A DNA stretch of 64,000 nucleotides, from assembly GCA_032433765.1 (NCBI GenBank), contig JAVIAB010000124.1, forward strand, positions 78,172,465 through 78,236,464, written 5' to 3'. The stretch comes from Megaustenia siamemsis (taxonomy: Eukaryota; Mollusca; Gastropoda; Stylommatophora; Ariophantidae). A model generated the notes under the pieces. The model saw nothing but the letters and a program-made list of their open reading frames with translations. It was not told the origin of the DNA and did no database searches. Shown here in pieces: positions 22,301 through 31,529 of the stretch; position 1 is the first letter of the stretch, and each line of letters opens with the position of its first letter. The translations under genes and the position numbers were made by a program.

Positions 22301-23410
22301 ATACAGGCAGAAAAATTTGTATGCGTGCCGAGACATCCAATGAAGGACAGATTCCAAAATCTTGCATTGGGACGACTTAAGAGAAGCAGCTTTATCCATC
22401 AAGCCAAGCGTATTAGTAGACAAACACCAGACATGCCAAGAGTTGTTAAACCCCTTCTGCCCATACCAGAACAGACTCCCTGGACAGATGAATCAGGATT
22501 ATCAGTTCAAATACGGACAGAAGTGAAAGGAATAGTTGACAAAGAGGAACAAAATAGAATACAGCGAAAAACAATAACTCTCAGTTTCCTGGATGAAGAA
22601 TACCCACAAGACCTATGGATCCGTGTGTACACAGATGGATCAGCACAGAATGCAGTAAAGAATGGGGGAGCAGGTGCATATATAGAGTACCCAAATAACA
22701 CTAGGGATATGAATAAAATAGCAACAGGGAAATATTGTCACAATTATGATGCAGAAATACAAGCAATAAAGTTGGCAATAGAAAAACTGCTGAACAGTAA
22801 TCTTAGCCCACAGCCTGTAGTGTTTTTGACAGATGCAAGATCAGTACTCCAGGCACTACAATCCAGAAAATTACCACATCTGCAGACCTCATTGACTGAA
22901 CTCTGCAAGCACCACAGGGTTGCCCTGCAGTGGATCCCGTCTCACTGTGGAATACCAGGAAATGAGAAAGCAGATCAGTTGGCAAAGGAAGGTTCAACAG
23001 GCACACAACTAGATACACCAGTTACATACCATCATAAGAAACAGATAATCAAATCAATCAGAGGACCACAAGCCCCAAATCAGGATGCCTTTCATAATAT
23101 GAATAGATATGAACAAGTTATCATTATACGCCTAAGAACAGGACACAATCGACTCCATAGTCATATGTATACAAAATTCAAGATCGGCACATCAACTACT
23201 TGTACATGTGGACAGGCACCCCAGACTGCTGAACACATACTTCAAGACTGCACTGAATATAGTAGACTGAGGAAAATCCATTGGCCCATAGATACAACAC
23301 TACAGACAAAACTATATGGGCCACTGCAAGAATTACAAAAGACAGTAAAATTTATACAGGAAACGACATTGCAGATATAGACAATACTTCAGGTGAACGA
23401 TAGATAGATA
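19359..23410 (+). mobile_element. Full-length I-group LINE (family F) with 13-bp TSD
   Basis: A complete non-LTR element is bracketed by GATAATATATAAA at 19346-19358 and again at 23411-23423. It starts 'gcctcatcaaggccagctcc', has about 170 bp of 5' leader, one long uninterrupted ORF (19556-23380), a very short 3' UTR and a (GATA)n tail. Perfect duplications plus an intact ORF suggest a young and possibly still active copy. Truncated relatives are at 7106-7177 and 55696-55893. Confidence 0.93.
19556..23380 (+). CDS. LINE ORF2: APE endonuclease - reverse transcriptase - RNase H
   Basis: A 1274-residue polyprotein that copies and inserts the element by target-primed reverse transcription. Domains in order: an APE-type endonuclease from about residue 61 (MHWNAEGINSK, then CCLQETHL with the catalytic Glu, CGDFNSHSQSWG at about 189, and GGSDHRPV at about 265); RT with SPGNDGVSNEM, MIPLLKPGKDG, QAGFRQCYSTEDQ, WIDLKKAFDKVW, QGVPQGGVLSPTLF and AMYADDLV (YADD at about 726); RNase H with VYTDGSAQN (about 1024), AEIQAI, FLTDARS and IPSHCGIPGNEKAD (about 1127-1140); and a C-terminal CTCG..TAEHILQDC zinc-knuckle-like motif (about 1216). 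APE-RT-RNase H order defines the I group (I/Nimb/Ingi-like). The first 60 residues look unlike a domain, so translation may begin later than 19556. Confidence 0.95.
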   Translation: MSITANRYGTRPVMGTQAGAAPGPQPRKGPTSITGCPSQPLCGVRGRENRATGQSKIRPLKIMHWNAEGINSKRDGYSKKIELENILHEEQISICCLQETHLNNDIALKIRGYQCYRSDRINRQKGGILTLVRNNINACQIEVYMDGAEYQILHLRTGNTDFHLLNYYCPSDRPLALDTITLKERIIVCGDFNSHSQSWGYEHMDKRGEELENWQDDNGLILLNQATDPPTFYSRSWHTTSTPDLAFHSPDLDWNITRIVGKQLGGSDHRPVFLVVQNKAIRESSTLSRWNYKKADWKMYQHYTSVLTKDINTDRDINKIVDEFSRLIIQAASETIPRGARKHYKPYWSSELEQLHNDMETSRKQAENNPCQEHHNNYQHAKAKFQRAKLQARRRSWKEKTESLNLERDTRKVWKLVKQLNDEGTERNTKITLKKDGNILTGKHAANYFADSFANDNNIEISLEKRQETRLKQQNARQEETTHEVMETPITQRELELAISKFKMKKSPGNDGVSNEMIKNLGTAAKAKLLQIYNICWITGRVPQAWREAIMIPLLKPGKDGSMASSYRPISLTSCLCKPMERIINLRLQWYLESENLLVPQQAGFRQCYSTEDQATYLSQEIEDAFQEKKLVLAAWIDLKKAFDKVWKEGLLKKLRNYGVNGRMYKWVKAYLHNRRARVQLDGLKSKKVLLRQGVPQGGVLSPTLFLIYINDLVTELPHGIKVAMYADDLVMWCTEEYATVASKLLQRAMNALNSWTNRWCISINTDKCSTTLFTLSPKQKAGAIYVNNEPVKEDIQATYLGVTFDNKLSWKQQINKATQKARRKLAILRKLCGTTWGASGKILSKVYQQSIRPHLEYGSTAWCSASNTTLQELDKVQNQALRVITGAMKSTPILEMEKLWRIPALRERRDTKVLIQAEKFVCVPRHPMKDRFQNLALGRLKRSSFIHQAKRISRQTPDMPRVVKPLLPIPEQTPWTDESGLSVQIRTEVKGIVDKEEQNRIQRKTITLSFLDEEYPQDLWIRVYTDGSAQNAVKNGGAGAYIEYPNNTRDMNKIATGKYCHNYDAEIQAIKLAIEKLLNSNLSPQPVVFLTDARSVLQALQSRKLPHLQTSLTELCKHHRVALQWIPSHCGIPGNEKADQLAKEGSTGTQLDTPVTYHHKKQIIKSIRGPQAPNQDAFHNMNRYEQVIIIRLRTGHNRLHSHMYTKFKIGTSTTCTCGQAPQTAEHILQDCTEYSRLRKIHWPIDTTLQTKLYGPLQELQKTVKFIQETTLQI

Positions 23411-23423
23411 GATAATATATAAA

Positions 23424-23907
23424 AATATGTTAGCTTAAAAATATTGATAAATTGTGAGACTTATAGGAGACAATCCAGAAGTCAAATGTGGATGTGATGG
23501 GATGTGAGAGTGAGAGGGAGAAAATAAAAACTAGTTGCATGATTAGATAAGAGGTCTGATAGTAGTTGCAGGTGATAACAAGGCATAAACAGTGGTCAAG
23601 AATTAGATGGATATCAGTTAAATAGAGCAATGTTTAGTAGTATGTAAAAACATGAGCAAATAAAGCCAGACATGCCACTGGGCAAACAAGTGGAAGAATT
23701 TAGCATAATGGGGGGTGTGATCTACAAGGTATGATGGGATAGTAGTGTGTCTGAAAGAAATGATATAATAGGAAACAAAAAGAGAGTAAGGTAGTACTAG
23801 AATATACAGTGAAAGGGAATTAGGCAGAATACTTATTGATAAGGATAATAAATATAAGTTGGTAAAGAGTGTTCATGACTCCTGTAGATGGGTGCCAACG
23901 TACCTAC
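23424..23907. other. Right flank of family F insertion, unassigned
   Basis: This purine-rich AT DNA may continue the repeat that begins at 19060. No ORF or domain is visible. Confidence 0.3.
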
Positions 23908-23921
23908 AAATATGTAGTGTA

Positions 23922-24282
23922 AAAAGTAAAGTACCCCCCGTCACGCCAAGTGGCGTATAGGGAAATATGGTGTTAGTGACCCTATATTTTACAGACCTTC
24001 AGTACATGATTTTTGGGGTAATGTGGTCGGTATTACGCCCGTGCTGTTTTACTTTCCCAGAAAAAATCCGGTACCCATTTAAGGCTGGGTGAACCCGGAG
24101 CCGTCGGTTGGGATCGAACCCTACCCCTTGTCCGTAGTAGTCCAGTTCACTAACCACTGAGCTATCGCGGCTCCTACTAATTTTTAGGGAATTAGTAAAA
24201 CCCAGGTGTCCTCGCCAGGGTACGAACCCCGGCTGTTGCCGTGGTAAGCCAACCGCCTATCGATTGCGCTAACCGGACACCC
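23922..24282 (-). repeat. Two-headed tRNA-derived SINE with 14-bp TSD
   Basis: The insert lies between AAATATGTAGTGTA at 23908-23921 and at 24283-24296. Read on the minus strand it has a first tRNA-like unit (24281-24205) with a perfect 7-bp acceptor stem GGTGTCC/GGACACC and a B box GGTTCGTACCC. A short linker is followed by a complete SINE1: a second tRNA-like head (GCGATAGCTCAGTGG A box, GGTTCGATCCC B box) and a body ending in the palindrome CGCCACTTGGCG and a TTTAC tail. A single pair of duplications brackets both heads, so they moved together. Confidence 0.85.
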
Positions 24283-24509
24283 AAATATGTAGTGTAGACC
24301 CGGAGTATAGACAGGAAAATCATGTCAGGGTGTAAGAAACCAGAAAATGGAGAAGGGGATGGAATAATGGAGAGGAGAGGGGAATAGAAGGAGGAAAGAG
24401 GAGGGGGAGAAAGTGGGAGAGAGAGAGGGGGGTAATTGATTCCCCATGGGGGGAGGCAACCCATGTGGGCGATCAGACAATTCTCTAAGATAGATCAGCT
24501 GTGGCCGTA

Positions 24510-24650
24510 AGAAGAACATGACAACAGGTCAGTGACTTGGACATCCAAGGAAACATCAGTATTTTGTTGTGTTCTTTTTGTGCAAAGACGTCACCATACC
24601 TTGTAGGAGGATATGTAACACCCCACCACTTGCTCCTTGCTACCAGCTTT
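24510..24650 (-). repeat. Dispersed repeat L, copy 2
   Basis: The minus strand matches 19081-19185 with shared blocks 'aagtggtggggtgt' and 'caaaatactga'. No coding potential is conserved. Confidence 0.55.
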
Positions 24651-24872
24651 ACCGCAGCACCACAATTATTTGCCTGTTTCCCAATCATTAACATACAGAT
24701 TGACATACAAAACTTGACTGTATACAGTGATGTATTTTCTCTCAACCTAACACATCACACTTATTGTATTTATCCATTGCCTTTCTCAACACAACTGGTT
24801 AGCAGTCTTTTAAATTCCAAGGCTTATATTTGTACCACAGAAATGGTTGTTTTCTGTATAAAAATATACTAG

Positions 24873-26068
24873 ATTATCCCAATGTGATGCTGTCTAATAT
24901 AACAATTATTGTTCTTATTTTTACAATCTTCTTTACAAATGTCTATACTCTAAAGTGAACTAATGGATAACAAAGAGCAAATAACTTGTAGTAGATAAAC
25001 ATTTATTAAAATTTTGTTTGAAGGTGTCAAATAAGAGAGTATAATGTGCATGTGCATTGACAGAAGTGACTGTTACAATGACTACACCCACATAATGAAA
25101 TATCTGGACTATTAAACACTTTATTTAAAAAACAACATAAAGCCATCTATATACTACAGTAGACAAAAATGAAGCTCAGCTACTTTCCAAATGATTTTTT
25201 CTACCTGCAAAGCTAGTTACCATCTATGCTTGCCACAGTGACAATAAAATATTGACAGAACATGGACTGAAGCAGGAATATTTGGTTGAAGTTAATTTGT
25301 GAGCAGATTTTCTGACATCAATTCTGTTTCTGTAGACTTTACTTTAGAATGACCCTGGTGTTTGTCACATGTGACTATTCCAAGATGAGGTGTCTGCATT
25401 CTTAGACTACTGCTTTAATGAAACTTCTGAGAGTGTAGAGACAAATGGAAATGACTAAAAATAAACATATTGTACAAATTATCATTTGGGAGATATGAAA
25501 CGGACACATAACATATGCTTGTCAGGAAATAGAAAATTATTTTTGCAGTGTCTAACATAAGACATGTTCACAGTCACATTTCATGAGCAGAAAAATTCAC
25601 AACCAAATATCTATGCCTGGAGCTCAGGAAAAAATATAAATAGTTCATGTGTAGAAATAGATAATGTAAAACATTAATTATCCTAATGAATACAAAATGT
25701 GATAGTTGTTTATCAAATCCTATTTTTAAAAATGGTGATCATTGGTCCCTTTATGTAGCTCTACTTGATAATGTGCAGGTGTTAACTGTTACATGACATC
25801 TGTTATTGATGACACTGATATTGACAGTGATAATGTTAGATTAAAACATCTCTATGGCAATCACTGACACTATTTTCTAAGTGATGGTAACATTGAAGAA
25901 CACACAATGCTACTAGCAAGAATATTGACAGAGCAACTTCCAGGACTTCCAGCATATCTTGGGATGACAATACTCTTTTGGTCATTCATTAAAATTTCTT
26001 GGATCAAGAAGCAATTTATTACATTAAGGTCCATGAGCTTCTCTTGTAGTTGTAGATAGTTGAACACC
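24873..26068. other. Unassigned intergenic DNA
   Basis: This is AT-rich sequence with no recognisable gene or repeat. A 91-codon minus-strand frame at 25870-26145 has no family resemblance. Confidence 0.3.
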
Positions 26069-26353
26069 CCGGTATGACTACAAAAATGAATTAAAATCCA
26101 TAATTGCTCAACTGCCTGTGCCAATGAAATCATCCAAATTAACATCTCATCTCAATGAAGGATCCAAACAAAGAAATGTTGTTGCAGTCCCCATCATAGC
26201 AGCTACAGCACATGCCGAAAGACATAAGGCCAAACAGCACTGAAAGTGAACACAGCCAAAACTGTCCTTCATCATATGATATCATCATTCATCATAAGCA
26301 ATCAGAATATCGAAACACGATCCAGATGAAAAACAGCTCACGGTGTGCACAGA
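26069..26353 (+). repeat. Dispersed repeat K, copy 2
   Basis: It aligns from end to end with 11951-12230 in the same orientation, with scattered substitutions and small indels and no conserved ORF. Confidence 0.75.
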
Positions 26354-26595
26354 GCACTAAACTCAGTAGCTCCAGCAGCAGCTGGACTTGGAATATGAGG
26401 AAACTGCAACAAGGAACATTTTTTTCCAAACAGGTCCTCAACGGTTCCTGCTGCCTACCTGCCATATTGACAGGAAGTCCGAGCTTCTCTTGTGCTTCTT
26501 TAATGAACATGGCAGCTTTTTCACATGAAAATTCACAATTTATTGCCATCTTTATCTGTGCATTGTTTGATTAAGTTTAACTCATTCATTTTTCA

Positions 26596-26820
26596 CACAC
26601 ACATTCCGTATATGTAAAAATGGAGTTTTTGAATTGCATAATGGATCGCATATGCTTCTTTCTCTATAGTGGGCCACCTTGTTTGAGTTCTGCTTAATTT
26701 GTGGGATAAAAAATATATCGGCCATTCTTCTATCGTATTTCTTGCTGTTACTTTATCAACTTTTACCTTTTCACATACCAGACACGCCCCTATTGCGATA
26801 TCTGATGCATCCGTATATAG
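26596..26820 (-). pseudogene. Ty3/gypsy-type RNase H fragment
   Basis: About 75 codons translate as the RNase H domain of a Ty3/gypsy LTR retrotransposon polyprotein: LYTDASDIAIGACLV (first catalytic Asp), IYFLSHKLSRTQTRWPTIEK, EAYAIHYAIQKLHFYIYG (catalytic Glu). It is cut abruptly on both sides, upstream by a CA microsatellite. No LTR, integrase or gag is seen nearby. It is an isolated dead fragment. Confidence 0.85.
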
Positions 26821-26821
26821 A

Positions 26822-26862
26822 ATCACACACACACACACACGCACGCACACACACACCCCCCA
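26822..26862. repeat. CA-rich microsatellite
   Basis: A (CA)n run interrupted by gcacgc, then a C-rich stretch, directly abuts the RNase H fragment. Confidence 0.9.
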
Positions 26863-27004
26863 CCCCAATTTTCTCATTTGAATCATTAAATATTAAAATT
26901 TAATTTTGTTATAATGCTAATTTATTATTTAAGCCTACCTTTAATTAAGGTCGTTTGGTCATTATGCTGGTTATGTTAATTCTCATGTCTAACAATATAC
27001 AGAC

Positions 27005-27245
27005 GATGTTGTGGCTGAGTGGTTGGTGTGCTCACTACTGATCAGAAGAGTTAAGAGTTCAATTCTTAAATGTGAGTATTTTGTAATTGACAAGGTATTC
27101 AAGGATTACTAAGCTGTCACAATGGGTACAAGAGATTATTCTGGAAAAGTAGGCTGACCAGACATAATAGCATCAACAACACCCATAAAGTGTGTTGTTA
27201 GTCAATGAAAAATATTGGCACTAACATCATATTTGAGATGTAGAG
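27005..27245 (+). repeat. tRNA-derived SINE, distinct head
   Basis: It starts 'gatgttgtggctgagtggtt' (A-box-like GTGGCTGAGTGG) with a decayed B box 'gagttcaattctt'. The body contains 'tattggcactaacatcatat', which resembles the SINE1 3' half. Possibly a SINE1 subfamily with a Leu/Ser-like head. Confidence 0.6.
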
Positions 27246-27403
27246 GGAACCTTTGACTGGCTTTGTTTTTCACTAACTTGATATATAGAAATTACTTGCA
27301 CTCATTTACTTGTTATATTTTTATATAGAGAGGACAGATTAGTGAAGATATAAGAGACCACTTTTTAACACCAAACTCCAGGGTTTGAAACATCTGACAT
27401 GTT

Positions 27404-27640
27404 AGGTAGTTCAGTGGTTAGGGAAATGTAATACTAAAGATATGAGCTGGGTCCGATCCTGAGTGACAGTTGCTAGATTCACCCAGTCTCAAATGGGTAC
27501 CAAGAAAGTAGTGTGGTCTGGTTTGATACTCACCACATCACCTATAAAATGTATCAGTAGCCATTTAAAAATATGGGCACCAACACCATATTCTCCATAT
27601 ACCTTTGGGCACGGAGAGGACTAGACATTGGATCTGACTA
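27404..27640 (+). repeat. SINE1 copy, diverged
   Basis: The head 'taggtagttcagtggttagg' and B-box-like 'gggtccgatcctgag' are followed by the SINE1 body ('cacccagtctcaaatgggta', 'ggcaccaacaccatattc') and the eroded 3' end. Confidence 0.75.
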
Positions 27641-27775
27641 CCCAGAGACAAGGGAAGGTCCATGAAGAAACCACAGCTCATATTTGTCCTCCAACTACCT
27701 GTAGTGGAATTGAACCTGGACCTTTTTGTTCAGGTGCCAACGTCTTACCTCTAGATCACCCACTCCCTCAAATGG
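27641..27775 (-). repeat. SINE2 5' part
   Basis: The minus strand reads 'gagggagtgggtgatctaga', then 'ggtaagacgttggcacctga', then a B-box-like 'aggttcaattcc'. It is the head of the 38525-38946 family. Confidence 0.65.
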
Positions 27776-28689
27776 CAATAATTCTAGAACATACTTTTTC
27801 TTGACATGTACACATGGTAGTAGAAACATCATCATCAATATTTTTGGCCTTGCTGCAGTGATAACAAGGGATGCATACCATGAATAGGCAAAACTAATGT
27901 TAGTGAGGACATCTCAGAGCTTTACATCACTGGACAGAAAGTGCTTATATTATAATGTAATTTTGTATATAACCTATACACTATTTCATAGCATCCAAGA
28001 CATGAAATTAACAGACAGTGTTAGGAAGTTGTGAAGTTCCGCTATCAACTACACAGTTGACGGTGCACAAAAAGTTGAAATATAATATATTTTAATTTCA
28101 TACTTATAAGTTCACAATTTTATAGATTTTTGTCTCATGGTTATATAGGGAAGAGAAGAAGGAAGTAGTCTTTGAGGTACTTGAAATAAAATAGAAGGAC
28201 ATATATATCAAGGAAACTCCACAAAGTCAAATGATTGTGTTTGATGCCAGAAAAACAAGACTAGACGCTTCCTCTACACTTGAAGGAGTATAAGAAGAAA
28301 TGAAGAATCAGATTTCTTGCATTTGTTAGTCCGATAACCATTCATGTTTAATAGGTTAAAGTTTACATGTAATTTTAGCACAAGGAAAAATAAAACCCAA
28401 TACCATAACCTTGAATGGAAGTCTGCTTCAATCAGTATAGAGGTTTAGCTATGATGGATATATGGCTGTCCTCTCCCTTGAAGAAGAAATAAATATATGA
28501 ATTGGCAAGTCAGCCAAATGTGTATGGATCTTATACTTGGACAGTCTATTGAAGACACAAGAGAAGACTCAACACTTTCCATGTGCATTGCCAAAAAAAA
28601 ACAAAAACACTGTGAACATCAGAAGGAAAATTAAAAAAAATAGAAAAAATGGTATGTTAGAAGCTTTACGTGATTTGTAGACGACACAG
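27776..28689. other. Unassigned intergenic DNA
   Basis: No supported exon or repeat could be recognised. Confidence 0.3.
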
Positions 28690-28735
28690 ATTTGAACGAC
28701 GTTTCGGCTCAATAAGCCTTCAGCAGGAACAAACA
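28690..28735 (-). mobile_element. Penelope-type terminal motif, hammerhead-like
   Basis: On the plus strand 'gacgtttcggctcaataagc' is followed by 'cttcagcagg'. Read on the minus strand this is CTGCTGA, a stem GGCT-TATTG-AGCC, then GAAACGTC: the layout of the hammerhead core (CUGANGA - stem II - GAAA). It has a C where the conserved A6 should be. The motif is characteristic of the terminal repeats of Penelope-like elements. No RT or GIY-YIG domain was found nearby, so only a decayed terminus remains. Confidence 0.55.
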
Positions 28736-29661
28736 AAAAACATGCACACACAAATATGTAAGTAAATAAAACTGATCCTACATAGCTAACTAGTAACGAA
28801 ACATCCAAAACAAATATAATCGAAATTGGTTAAAGAAAATAAAAATGACTTTCCTGTGTCGTGGACCGTGGTCAGAATGAAAAAGGGATGGTTCCACGAG
28901 TGTAGCTGTAATTATACCCTCAGGTCAGGTGAAGGGTTCTAAAAATACACGAGTGAGGGGAACGCTGTCTAGGTTACCTTGACTGCAAAGACACTGACAA
29001 TGTCTGAAAGTATCTAAGGGCCCATAAATACATGTGTACACACATTTATCTATTTTTTTTCAATTTTCCCCCACATTCAGCTTTACTGCAGCTTCGCGTT
29101 TTTATGCATTCATTTGCATTTCTTTGCCTTAACCCCCTGAACATCAGAAGGCAGGACTAAGTAACTAACTAATTTGTCCTGCCATGTTCTAGGCTTCCAT
29201 CAATTATAACAACACTCAGAAGCATAAGATCACATCAAGCAATCACACCCCCTAGCAAATATTGTCCAGGGAAATTAGAGAAAGGAAATGACCTAACACT
29301 GAGACACAAATATGTCTGTGAGGCATCCATTAGTGAAACAAGATTTGGGAAAATCTGACAAAAGATTGTAGCACAGGTGAACAAATAGAATAAAGGGCAA
29401 AATAACAATTTAATAGAAAATGAAATCAAAGTTAAAAGATGCAAGAGAAAAAAGATGAGAAACCCCTGTGACATAAATTTTCTCTGCTGTCCCATATACT
29501 TTTCTAGTTTTGATAGAATTAGCCAAAATCAGAAGCTCTGTGGAAAAACAGAATTTGGCAGTTGCTACCAAAACATCAACATCAGTATGTTTTGAATTGT
29601 CTATGAAAACATAAATGCCCATATTTGTGCTATGCTTTAAATTATATGTAATATATAGTTA

Positions 29662-29916
29662 ATGAGAGCCGTGATAGCTCAGTGGTTAGTGAAGTGGACT
29701 ACAAAGGACAAGAGGTAGGGTTCGATCCCAACTGACGGCTTTCAGTTCACCCAGCCTTTAATGGGTACCGGATTCCTTTCTGGGAAAGTAAAGCGGCACG
29801 GGCGTACCAACCACATTACCCCAAAAATCATGTGCCGAAGGTCTGTAAAATTTATGGTCACTAACACCATATTCCCTATACGCCACTTGGCGTGACTGGG
29901 GTACTTTACTTTTTAC
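29662..29916 (+). repeat. SINE1, complete monomeric copy with 10-bp TSD
   Basis: It is bracketed by TATATAGTTA at 29652-29661 and 29917-29926. A tRNA-like head (GAGCCGTGATAGCTCAGTGG, B box GGTTCGATCCC) is followed by 'cacccagcctttaatgggta', the block 'cactaacaccatattcccta', the perfect palindrome CGCCACTTGGCG and a TTTACTTTTTAC tail. This is the reference copy for the family here. Confidence 0.9.
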
Positions 29917-29929
29917 TATATAGTTACTG

Positions 29930-31190
29930 AATTTATATAATTATTATTATAATTTATATTTTTATACTTTAAAACCCATGTGTTGAGACTTGTTATGCAG
30001 AACAGATTTAACAGAGCAATGAATAGGTATTTGGTTGATTTTGTAACCATAAACATAGAGCATGTTATTATTATTATTTTGGAGGAAGGTATCATTGTGG
30101 TTTTTCTAAAGAGCTCCAAGAATCTACTTGCCCACATCTATTAAATACTTATAGAAATAATGATCATAATAAAATATCACCAGATGGAGGAGCAAATAAA
30201 TAACTAAATACAACATAAGAGAAAAGCACTTAGAATATTGCTTTTCATTTTGTAAACATTTTAAAGAAATATTGGTACACACTTCAACATAAATGAACAC
30301 GAGGAAGTTGCAAGAGAAATGATTTGTGCAAACATACACACCCACACAATAAATTATTTGGTAGGAGATGTGAAGTCTGAAAAAAGAAATAGAAAATAAA
30401 GTATTCTCATATTTTCCATAGAGGATGCATAATTTAATTTATACAGACTACACATTTATTTCAAACTGAAATAATGATTAGGCATTACAATATTGTCAGC
30501 AAATGATATTATGAAAGCTGAAATTATTTTTTGTTTCAGTCTTCAGACTACAGTTACAACATTCATCTCCACTCCACTGACTACATGTAATTTTAATTAC
30601 ATTTATAAAACATGCTTAAGGATATCACATTAAAGCCATTGAACCACATTTCCAAAAAGCCATGTCATTGTAAACACACAAAAAGCAATTAATTATGTTA
30701 GCTTATAGTTCAAGCTCTTTAACTGCAGCAGTCATAAAGTAAAACCACTGCAAAACGTTGATTATGTTTTAAGATAACATTTTCTGGTGGGTTATGTTGA
30801 GAAAGCAAACCACAACAAACGAATAGCAGAGAAGTCCAATCATTAGCACACTGGAGGTCAAGGAGGATGGACACTTTAAAGAAATAACAGGAATCAACTG
30901 ATACTTCAGTTATTGGCAGTTCAACATCACACACATGTAACCTCTGAACTTAACATATACCAAAGCTGAAGATCACACAAGCTTTGAAGATACAGAAACA
31001 TAAAAAGCTGCTGTTAGTGATAGATACAACTTATATGAATGTGCTTGGAGGAATCTTGGAGAGAATAATGAAAAGATCAGGGAGGGCTCTGAGAAAAAAA
31101 CAAGCATGATTTTGAGATGATCAATTAATTTAAACTCATACAGTGTTCTCTTTCTTTTTTAATGTCCATTGGCATATTTATGGGTATGTA
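29930..31190. other. Unassigned AT-rich DNA
   Basis: No convincing exon was found upstream of the candidate terminal exon at 31192. Any partner exons would lie further left or be too short to see. Confidence 0.3.
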
Positions 31191-31191
31191 G

Positions 31192-31522
31192 TCAAAATCA
31201 AGACTTCAAAGTAACCTTGAACTACTTGACAACAGGGAACCAGGGAGATCTTGTTGGAGACAAGAGATTCCTTCAGGTGGACTATGATGAGGGTAATGTT
31301 CTTGTAAAGTACTTGCAACTAGATGATGATGAAGTCACTACCACATCAAGCCACTACACATTTTCTGAGGCAGGTCAAATCTGGAAAACACTGATCAGAA
31401 AAGTGTTGCTTCATTTGATAAGTCAAACCCTAACTAGGCAGGTTGTAGACAAGTGCATTAACCACTTGCTAGAGCAGTTTCCTGCTAGCAGCATGTACCA
31501 ATGCATTATGTTCACTTCATAA
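31192..31522 (+). CDS. Candidate terminal exon of an unrecognised gene
   Basis: The open frame runs from a possible acceptor (atgggtatgtag ending at 31191) to a TAA at 31520-31522, about 110 residues. The composition looks like ordinary protein: NQDFKVTLNYLTTGNQGD, FLQVDYDEGNVLVKYLQL, an acidic DDDE, then a helical segment with AGQIWKTLIRKVLLHLIS and DKCINHLLEQFP. An AATAAA polyadenylation signal overlaps the stop (31521-31526), as expected for a last exon. No in-frame ATG marks a start, so it would need upstream exons. I do not recognise the family and see none of the LINE motifs found elsewhere. Confidence 0.4.
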
Positions 31523-31529
31523 TAAAGAA

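Noticed and set aside
24205..24281. Functional tRNA gene
   Set aside because: Acceptor stem and B box are good, but the anticodon arm cannot be folded properly and the unit is part of a SINE bracketed by target-site duplications.
26290..26549. First exon on the minus strand starting MAINCEFSCEKAAMFIKEAQ with a donor at GGCAG/gtaggc
   Set aside because: No partner exon and no recognisable family; it borders repeat K. It could be real, but support is too thin.
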